DNA from: Planctomycetota bacterium
Lineage (GTDB): Bacteria > Planctomycetota > UBA1135 > JALUZX01
Length of the DNA stretch: 10,728 nucleotides
Assembly: GCA_027011425.1 (NCBI GenBank)
Contig: JALUZX010000247.1
Coordinates: 1-10,728, forward strand
Reading direction: 5' to 3'
Shown here: one piece after another, positions 1 through 6,224 of the stretch
How positions within the stretch are numbered: position 1 is the stretch's first letter
Layout of the letters: every line of letters starts with the position of its first letter
The notes under the pieces: model-generated
Databases searched by the model: none
Told to the model about the DNA's origin: nothing
What the model saw: only the letters and a program-made list of their open reading frames with translations
Translations under genes and position numbers: made by a program

Positions 1-3000
1 GATCAGCCGGTCGAAACCGTCCAGCTCGAAGGCGTCCCCGCAGGCCTGCTCCTGCTGGGACTTGTTCCCCACCATCTCCGGCCGGGGATACTTGACGGCC
101 AGCACGTTGCCGAGCCAGTCCCTTCGGATCTCCTCGTGGAGGGTGCTCCCCCCGTCCACGTCGATGCCCGTCAGCATCCCAAGTTTGTTCCTGGTGAGGG
201 CTTCCTCCAGGAAGTTCGACCCGTCCCGGTAGATCCGCCTCCCAAGGACCATGTTCCCTTCATATCTCCATTTCCCAAGCTCGCTGAAAGATCCCGCCCC
301 CGGCGCCTCGATCTTCATCTCCGCGAGTTTTCCCGCGCCGTCGGGGGTGAACTGGAAATTCCAGCCCGTGGAGTAGCCGAGACTCCGCCTGAAACCCGTA
401 TCGACCCAACCGCTGGCCAGGATCTTTGCCGCCGAGGCGTCCATGCCCCTCCACTGGTAGCTCTCCTGCTGGATCCTCCCGAGCAGGTCGAAAACGGCCC
501 CGGCCTTGACCAGGTTCACAGGGTTGGACCAATCGTTGAACAAGGTCTGGACGCTGGTCACCCGGTCGAAGTCGTCGTACGTGAACTTCTCTTTCACCGT
601 CATGGCCGAAAGGGTCCAGGCCCCCTGGACGCCATACCATTGGGTGGGACGCATCAGGGAATCATAAAGAATCGAGACCTGGGTCCCGTTCCCGTCGGTC
701 CAGGAGGTAAGCCGCCCCTCCTTGTCCCGGGTGTAGACCCACTGGTGATGGGTGGACTCATCCTGGTAGCCCGGCACCCTCCTCTTCCAGAGCCGCCCTC
801 CCCGGTCGAAGAGGTAGCTCGTCATGTGGCCCTCGTCGTCCACCTTCTCCAGGAGAAATCCCAGGTTGGGGTCCAGGCCCCCTCCCGAGGCAGGAGGCAG
901 GTCCACGTAATGGGTCGTAAGGGTCACTTCACTCCCCGCGTTCCCGCCGGTGGGAAAGATCTTTCGCCTAAGCTCCCGGCCCAGGGCGTCGTAGGAGAAT
1001 TCCACCCATTTCCGGGCCGCCAGGCTCCCGGACCCGTCCTTGGCGAAGTCCTGGGCCTTCACCAGCCGGTCCAGGGAATCGAGAGTATACGCCCGCTTGG
1101 AAAGGGCCCCCGTATTGGTCCCCCAGCTCTCCCGGGCGGTCATCCGGGAGCGCCGGTCGTAGAGAAACTTGGTCACATACTCCACAGGGGTCAGGTTCGA
1201 AGGGGTCCAGTCGGTCTGCTTCTGGGCGACCTCCGTCAGCACCGTCACGTTGCCCGCGGCGTCCCGCTCCACCTGGAGGGCGTTCTTGTGGGCGGCGGAA
1301 AGGGTGTCCTCCACCTTGGCGAGAAGTCCCAAGGGGTCCCAGGACCAGTCCCGGCCCCGGCCGTTCTTGTCCCGGAGGGTGAGGGGGTAGAAAAGCCCCG
1401 TGTAGGTCCACTCCTCCCAGTCCACGGGAGAGGTATTTCCATTTTCGTAGATCTCCCTCCGGGTCACCCTGCCCAGGCCGTCCCGGTGGAAGACCCACTT
1501 CTTCAATAGCTGGTCGCTCCCGCCGGGGCTCTTCCAAAAATACGCCTCCTGGACCAGGCCTTCCGGGCCGAGCTTCACTTCCAGGGACTTGTTCCCGCTC
1601 CCATCGGTTCCTTTCCACCGAACCCGGGTGAGCCTTCCGAACCCGTCGGAATCGAAATCTCTCACGAAACCCGTGGCGTCCACGGCCTCGGCCAAGGCGC
1701 CGAGAGCGCGGAACCCGTATTTCCTCTCGGCCCACTCCTGGATGGAGGCCGTCGACTTCGAGGAGGAGGCCGCGCCCTTGAGCAGGCGCTTTATCTTGTA
1801 AGGATACCCGAAGGTGTCCCAGACCATATCGACTTCGTGGGAGGCGTCGTCCCCTTTGACGGGGCCCAAAAACTTGGAGAGGCGGTCCCCCTTGTCCCAT
1901 TCCCACTGGTAGGTGAGCCAGTGGTCGGGATTGTTCGGATCGGACTGGTTGTCCATGGGGGCCCGCTCCACCACCGCCCTGGAGATTCTGCCGCCGTAAT
2001 CGTAGCAAAGGGCCCGCTGGATCCAGTTGTTGGGATATTCCTTGAGAATTCCATTGTCCATGTGTTGGGCGTGCCTCTGGAAGCGCACGACCCGGCCGAA
2101 GGGATCCCACTCCGCGTGAAGGTCCGGAAGGTTGTTGGTGTCCACCCCTCCCGTGACCGGGTCGGGAAGCCAGGTCTTCACCACCTGGCCGGCCCCGTCG
2201 TATTCGAGCCAGAGATGGCGGGTCAAGTCCTGGTGCTCGGGCAGGACCACCACTTCCTGGACAAGGCCCAGGCCGGTGTAATTGAATTCCGTCTTGACCG
2301 GATCCGTTTGGTTGAGTCCCCGGTAGCGGATGACCCGGAAGACCAGTCGGTAGCCCGCCGTGCCGGGAGAAGAATCATTGTACTCGAATTCTACCGTTCC
2401 ACGGCTCGTTCCACTCTGTCCGCCCTGAACGGCCTGGAATCCAGGCTCATCCATGGAAAGAACACGGCCCAGGGAATCCTCCAGGATCTCCGAAGACCCG
2501 GTCTCCGGGTAAGAAATGGAGGTGGTGACGTAATCGGGCTGGAGATCGTAGGAAAGGGAAATCGTCCGCCCGGCCGCGTCCGAGTAGCCGGTCAGCCGGG
2601 AGACTCCCCGGATCAGCCAGGCCTGGTCCTGGACCTCCCAGGGACTCCCCCAGTCGGTCCAGGTCCAGGTCCGGGTCAGGGAAGGCGCGGTCCCGTCTCC
2701 TTCGGGTGTGACCTTTATGGAGGTCAAAAGACCCCGGCCTTCGCCATCGTAGGTCCACTCCACCCGGAAGGGCTGGGCAGGGGAATTTCCCTCCGTGGGC
2801 CCTTCCATGGAAAGCATCCGCAGGTGGTCCCAGGTGAAGGTCCAGGTGAGGGTCTGGTGGGCATAATACCCGTCCTGGACCCGGGGGTCGGTGGAGGGGG
2901 CCGTGTGGGTCACCTTGACGACGGAGCGCTCAAGAAGGTTGTTGGAATACGGCGACCATTTCACCCACTCGTATTTACGGACCACCTCCAGGGGATCGGT

Positions 3001-4323
3001 CCAGATCACGGCGTCGGGGTTCGTCTGGTAGGAAAAATGGTCGGTCAGCCAGGTGGATCCATCCTTCCCGGGCCGATCGATCTTCTCCACCCGCCAGGCA
3101 GGGTCGCTTTGGTAGGTGATCCTGAGACGGTCTTCCTCGCAACTGCCGATGTGATCCTTGTCCGTAGGGTTCTGGAAATAGGCGAGCTTGAAGGTTGTGA
3201 TCCGGCCCGTGCCCGCCCCGTAGCCGAACTCCAGGGCCGGGTAGGCTTCCAGGACCTCATTGGCGTCCTGGTAGTCCCCGTCGTGGTTCCAGTCGTAAGT
3301 CATGGAGCGCTTGGGGTAGACGATCCGGTCCAGAAATCCGTTAGTGTTGTAATGAAACCAGAGGGAGGCCTCGGGCGCCTTCCCCGGCCAGCCCACGTCG
3401 ATTCGGATCACGTGGGTCAGGTTGGCGTCCCAGTTGAAGATGTACTCCAGGCCCCTGGTGTCGGTGATCTTCCAGAGCTTGTTTCCGCTCCCCCAGTGGT
3501 AGACCACCTCCCAGTCGGGTGAGGCCCAGGCTCCGCGGTAGAAACGCTTGATCCGGTTATCCTGGAACCCTTCGGCCTGTTCGTATTCCACCCGGGAGCC
3601 GTCGGGGAATTCCCGGAACCAGATGCATCCGGGTGCGCCGGGAGGACACTCGTAGATGAGCCTCGTTCCGTCCGGGGCGGGCTGGTAGCAGTATTCGTCC
3701 ACCGTGAGGGCGCCGCTCTTGGTGGTCACCTTCCGGGTCCTTTTCATTGCGGGGTCTGAAGGGACCGAGGTCGTGATGGCCAGACCGAAGGAACAAACCC
3801 GGGTCACGGGATCGCCCGGTTTTGGACCCACCAGGCACTCGTCCCAGGGGCCGCGGAACCAATCGGTAAACGGCCTGGTCCAGGCGGGATGTTCGGCGGC
3901 ATACCCGCCCGGGTTCGTGTTGCTCTGGGAAGTATACCAGAGCGCGATGGGAGCGGAGATGTCCGAAGAGACCTGGCTGAGATCGAAGAAAGTGAAAAGG
4001 GCTTGAAACTGCCCGCTTAGCGCAGAAACGCCCACCCGGCCTTCGGTGATTTCCTGGTAAGCCGAAACATTCGTGTTGCCGGGGAAAAATTTTCTTGGGG
4101 TGGTAGGCGCTTTGGCTTTCTTTCCTGCTTCTTCCCGGCCGGAAGGATTGAGAAAGGGCTCATAGGGAAAGGCGGGTCCCAAGGGCGCAATGTGCCCATA
4201 ACCGGTTCCCTTTTCCCCGATCGAATTCCCGGGGACGCAGGCGGGAGGCTGGGCAAAAAGAAGGGCAGGAAGAAGAAAGAGACTTGAAAAAAGAAGGAGG
4301 AGCCGTCCCGCCGTCTTCCTCAA
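1..4323 (-). CDS. Sec-exported RHS/YD-repeat protein, C-terminus missing (partial)
   Basis: The minus strand is open without a stop for 1441 codons from a TTG at 4323 to the left edge. Residues 1-24 form a textbook Sec signal peptide: a basic start (MRKTAGR), a Leu/Phe-rich core and a likely cleavage after LLFA before QPP. Residues of about 25-220 are a non-repetitive N-terminal region. The rest is rich in Trp, Tyr and Gly with degenerate YD repeats, for example LEYDGAGQVVK (near 708), FSYDALGREL (near 1111), YLFDRGGRLWK (near 1172) and FTYDDFDRVTS (near 1249). In RHS families such repeats form a beta-strand shell, which in polymorphic toxins encloses a variable C-terminal effector; that part is not visible here. 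TTG is chosen because it puts the signal peptide exactly at the N-terminus, there is an AGGA eight bases upstream, and an in-frame TGA lies at 4362-4360. Family is clear; function (toxin, adhesin or wall-associated protein) is open. Confidence 0.9.
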   Translation of the reverse strand, partial: MRKTAGRLLLLFSSLFLLPALLFAQPPACVPGNSIGEKGTGYGHIAPLGPAFPYEPFLNPSGREEAGKKAKAPTTPRKFFPGNTNVSAYQEITEGRVGVSALSGQFQALFTFFDLSQVSSDISAPIALWYTSQSNTNPGGYAAEHPAWTRPFTDWFRGPWDECLVGPKPGDPVTRVCSFGLAITTSVPSDPAMKRTRKVTTKSGALTVDEYCYQPAPDGTRLIYECPPGAPGCIWFREFPDGSRVEYEQAEGFQDNRIKRFYRGAWASPDWEVVYHWGSGNKLWKITDTRGLEYIFNWDANLTHVIRIDVGWPGKAPEASLWFHYNTNGFLDRIVYPKRSMTYDWNHDGDYQDANEVLEAYPALEFGYGAGTGRITTFKLAYFQNPTDKDHIGSCEEDRLRITYQSDPAWRVEKIDRPGKDGSTWLTDHFSYQTNPDAVIWTDPLEVVRKYEWVKWSPYSNNLLERSVVKVTHTAPSTDPRVQDGYYAHQTLTWTFTWDHLRMLSMEGPTEGNSPAQPFRVEWTYDGEGRGLLTSIKVTPEGDGTAPSLTRTWTWTDWGSPWEVQDQAWLIRGVSRLTGYSDAAGRTISLSYDLQPDYVTTSISYPETGSSEILEDSLGRVLSMDEPGFQAVQGGQSGTSRGTVEFEYNDSSPGTAGYRLVFRVIRYRGLNQTDPVKTEFNYTGLGLVQEVVVLPEHQDLTRHLWLEYDGAGQVVKTWLPDPVTGGVDTNNLPDLHAEWDPFGRVVRFQRHAQHMDNGILKEYPNNWIQRALCYDYGGRISRAVVERAPMDNQSDPNNPDHWLTYQWEWDKGDRLSKFLGPVKGDDASHEVDMVWDTFGYPYKIKRLLKGAASSSKSTASIQEWAERKYGFRALGALAEAVDATGFVRDFDSDGFGRLTRVRWKGTDGSGNKSLEVKLGPEGLVQEAYFWKSPGGSDQLLKKWVFHRDGLGRVTRREIYENGNTSPVDWEEWTYTGLFYPLTLRDKNGRGRDWSWDPLGLLAKVEDTLSAAHKNALQVERDAAGNVTVLTEVAQKQTDWTPSNLTPVEYVTKFLYDRRSRMTARESWGTNTGALSKRAYTLDSLDRLVKAQDFAKDGSGSLAARKWVEFSYDALGRELRRKIFPTGGNAGSEVTLTTHYVDLPPASGGGLDPNLGFLLEKVDDEGHMTSYLFDRGGRLWKRRVPGYQDESTHHQWVYTRDKEGRLTSWTDGNGTQVSILYDSLMRPTQWYGVQGAWTLSAMTVKEKFTYDDFDRVTSVQTLFNDWSNPVNLVKAGAVFDLLGRIQQESYQWRGMDASAAKILASGWVDTGFRRSLGYSTGWNFQFTPDGAGKLAEMKIEAPGAGSFSELGKWRYEGNMVLGRRIYRDGSNFLEEALTRNKLGMLTGIDVDGGSTLHEEIRRDWLGNVLAVKYPRPEMVGNKSQQEQACGDAFELDGFDRLI

Positions 4324-4333
4324 AAAGAGGATC

Positions 4334-4363
4334 CTAGGAGAGGAGAGGAAATTCCCTTTTCAT
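4334..4363 (-). promoter_or_regulatory. 9-codon leader ORF upstream of rhs (possible +1 frameshift start)
   Basis: An ATG at 4363 follows a near-perfect Shine-Dalgarno (AAAGGAGA, 4369-4376) by five bases. It encodes MKREFPLLS and ends at a TAG (4336-4334), ten bases before the rhs TTG start. The stop codon overlaps the weak AGGA that would serve rhs. Skipping one base at the TAG (TCC T AGG) would join this ATG to the rhs frame and give a signal peptide extended by 14 residues. It may be a leader for translational coupling, a programmed +1 frameshift, or the mark of a one-base indel in the genome or assembly. The sequence shows the ORF and its ribosome site; the role is inference. Confidence 0.4.
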
Positions 4364-4368
4364 GGCGA

Positions 4369-4376
4369 TCTCCTTT
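4369..4376 (-). promoter_or_regulatory. Strong ribosome binding site before the rhs leader ORF
   Basis: The minus strand reads AAAGGAGA, five bases before ATG 4363. It is the best Shine-Dalgarno in the window, yet it serves a frame that closes after nine codons rather than the rhs frame. Confidence 0.6.
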
Positions 4377-4423
4377 CATGGCCCGGGGGCCGCTTCTTCC
4401 ATGAATGGTTTTGAGACAGGACC

Positions 4424-4452
4424 TTTCTCCTACCTTTTTCCCGGGCCGTCAA
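4424..4452 (-). promoter_or_regulatory. Weak candidate sigma70-type promoter for rhs
   Basis: TTGACG (4452-4447) is a good -35 match. At a 17-base spacing the -10 position reads GAGAAA, a poor match. It would give a 5' leader of roughly 50 bases before the leader ATG. Only the -35 half is persuasive. Confidence 0.2.
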
Positions 4453-4646
4453 CCCCCCTTTCAATCTTTTTCCCTCCATGTTTCCAGAGATTGTCCTTTC
4501 AACCCCGGCCTTCCCGGATGTCATGCAGAAAAGGCTGGTTTTCTTGGGGGGGTGGGAATCCAAGGATTGGTGGGGTTCCCAGTTACCTTTTGGATTCCAG
4601 GGGAAAACCGGGGTTCGGCCTGGTCTGTGGGGCCGGAGCGGCCGCG

Positions 4647-6119
4647 TCAGAGGCCGGCCAGGTAGAAGCCCAGGAAGGCCAGGGCGGCGGCGGTGAAGGC
4701 GTAGGGGAGCTGGGTCTTCACGTGGTCCACGTGGTCCGCCGCGGAGGCCATGGACGACATCAGGGTGGTGTCGGAGATGGGGGAGCAGTGGTCGCCGAAG
4801 ACGCCTCCCGAGAGGACGGCCGCCACGGCCAGGGACTCGTGGACGCCCATGCCCGCCGCCGCCGGGACCCCGATGGGGATCATCACCGCCAGGGTCCCGA
4901 AGGAGGTCCCCGTGGCGAAGGAGACCAGGCAGGAGGCGACAAAGAGCAAGGGCGCGAGCCACTCCCGGGTGAGGTGGGCTTTCAGGAGCCCCTCCACGTA
5001 GGGGCCTGTGCCCAGGGACTTGCAGGTGGCCCCGATGGCGAAGGCGAGCAACATGAGAAAGGCCATGGAGGCGAGCCCCCCCGCCCCCTGGATGGCGAGG
5101 TCCACGGCCTCGCCGAGCCCCAAGATCCTGTCCCACTTGGCCAGGATCACCGCCGCGGCCAGGGCGGCCAGGACGGCCCAGAGGACGGCCGTGGATCCGG
5201 AGCCCCGCATAAGCGCCGCCGTGATCCCGGCCCCGGGCCCCGCCTTCTGGAGGCCCGTCAGGTAGAGGCCCACGGGCATCATGAGGAGCATCACCAGGAT
5301 GGGAACGGTGAAGTGCCGGGCCCTGGGCTCCACACCCTCCTTGACCCGGGCCTCGGTGATCTCCCTGGCCATGAGCGGCCGGGCCCCGTCGGCCAGGACC
5401 TTGCCCATCTCCCGGGCGCGCCTCTCGGCCTTGGCCATGGGCCCGAACTCCCACCCCGTCAGGGCCGTGAGGAGGGCCAGGGCCAGGATGGCCAGGGAAT
5501 AGAAGTTGAGGGGGATACTCCTGAGAAGGATATCCACCCGCCTTCCCTCCTCCACGCCGGAGGCGGCCATGAGCTGGAGGATGAGGGCGCCCCAGGCGTT
5601 GAAGAGAAGGAGGGCGCAGACAGGAGCGGAGGTGGAGTCGCAGAGAAAGGAGAGCTTCTCCCGGGAGATCTTGAGCCTGTCGCAGACGGGCCGCCCCACC
5701 GCGCCGGTGACCATGCACGAGATGCTGGTCTCGATGAAGACCAGCACGCCCACGACAAAAACGAAGAGCTGGGCCCGCCGCCTGGTCTTTCCCACGCCGA
5801 GCCTGGTCATGGAGCGGACGAAGCCCTCCACGCCGCCCGTGCGCTGGGCCAGGAGAAGCACCGCCCCCACCAGGGCCACGAAGAGCACCACCCGGGCGTT
5901 GCCAGGGTCGGTGAGGACGCCCACGGTGGTGTCCACCGAGCCCTGGAGCCCCAGGAGCAGTCCCAGGGCCCCGTGGGCCGGCCAGGCAAGGATGACCTGG
6001 CCCAGGACCACGCCGAAAAGAAGGGAGAGGTAGACCTGGCGGGTGAGCAGGGCCAGGACCACCGCCGCCAGGGGCGTGGCCAGGGAGAGGAGGCCGAAAT
6101 CGGTCCCGGGGGCGGTCAC
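4647..6119 (-). CDS. NhaC-family Na+/H+ (or organic-acid) antiporter
   Basis: This is a polytopic inner-membrane carrier of about 490 residues with many hydrophobic segments separated by short charged loops, and one larger hydrophilic stretch about two-thirds of the way through the N-terminal half (GPMAKAERRAREMGKVLADG). Conserved NhaC-family signatures are visible: RPVCDRLKISREKL followed by DSTSAPVC in the middle, ATGTSFGTLAVMIPIG, and GGVFGDHCSPISDTTLMSS with ADHVDHVKTQLPY near the C-terminus. Family members exchange Na+ for H+, and some exchange malate or lactate. I prefer the GTG at 6119, preceded by a GGGGGCGG stretch, because the first membrane segment then starts close to the N-terminus. 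The frame extends to a TTG at 6146 (499 residues) that has no visible ribosome site. The gene follows maeB by about 105 bases, which suggests a link to malate use. Family assignment is firm; the transported ion or substrate is not. Confidence 0.88.
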   Translation of the reverse strand: MTAPGTDFGLLSLATPLAAVVLALLTRQVYLSLLFGVVLGQVILAWPAHGALGLLLGLQGSVDTTVGVLTDPGNARVVLFVALVGAVLLLAQRTGGVEGFVRSMTRLGVGKTRRRAQLFVFVVGVLVFIETSISCMVTGAVGRPVCDRLKISREKLSFLCDSTSAPVCALLLFNAWGALILQLMAASGVEEGRRVDILLRSIPLNFYSLAILALALLTALTGWEFGPMAKAERRAREMGKVLADGARPLMAREITEARVKEGVEPRARHFTVPILVMLLMMPVGLYLTGLQKAGPGAGITAALMRGSGSTAVLWAVLAALAAAVILAKWDRILGLGEAVDLAIQGAGGLASMAFLMLLAFAIGATCKSLGTGPYVEGLLKAHLTREWLAPLLFVASCLVSFATGTSFGTLAVMIPIGVPAAAGMGVHESLAVAAVLSGGVFGDHCSPISDTTLMSSMASAADHVDHVKTQLPYAFTAAALAFLGFYLAGL

Positions 6120-6176
6120 GAAGCCGCCCCCGGCGCGAAGAAACAAGAGCGCTGGTCTTTCATGGGATCACCGGTG

Positions 6177-6224
6177 AATCCTGGGCCGGAAGGAGGCTCC
6201 GCGCCTCCTTCCCGGGCCGGGATT
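6177..6224 (-). terminator. Long hairpin between maeB and the antiporter gene (terminator or processing element)
   Basis: A perfect 10-bp stem (6188-6197 with 6203-6212, five-base loop) is extended outward by a GGCC pair (6184-6187 with 6215-6218) and an AATCC/GGATT pair (6177-6181 with 6220-6224), with small bulges. It begins immediately after the maeB stop. There is no T run after it on either strand, so it is not a canonical intrinsic terminator. It could stop transcription with a factor, or block 3' decay and make maeB mRNA more abundant than antiporter mRNA. Confidence 0.5.

Larger units (their letters stand above)
4364..4646. other. Intergenic region between the NhaC-family gene and rhs
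   Basis: About 280 bases lie between the antiporter stop and the rhs leader, with no convincing gene. Apart from the leader ribosome site, the visible items are a TTGACG hexamer (minus, 4452-4447), an inverted repeat of nine bases (4555-4563 with 4590-4598, loop 26 bases) and a run of seven G (4546-4552). No GC hairpin followed by a T run, in the direction of transcription, follows the antiporter stop. A 54-codon basic ORF (minus, 4524-4360) overlaps the leader ATG by four bases but has no ribosome site and biased composition, so I do not call it. Confidence 0.6.

Noticed and set aside
968..2110. Minus-strand 380-codon frame inside rhs
   Set aside because: It lies in another frame of the same strand as rhs and gives Arg/Gly/Pro-rich nonsense; the rhs frame is open over the entire interval.
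2656..2677. Short tandem GGTCCA-like repeat within rhs
   Set aside because: It encodes the alternating Thr-Trp stretch of the RHS protein and is explained by coding sequence.
1837..3522. Plus-strand open frame of about 560 codons opposite rhs (and a similar one at 136-1509)
   Set aside because: Composition is Gly/Pro/Val-rich with no domains, while the opposite frame reads as a signal peptide plus YD repeats throughout.
4360..4524. 54-codon basic ORF on the minus strand overlapping the leader ATG by four bases (ATGA)
   Set aside because: The overlap looks like translational coupling, but there is no ribosome site at its ATG, no hydrophobic or structured pattern, and a composition typical of GC-rich spacer. 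Conservation in relatives would be needed to revive it.
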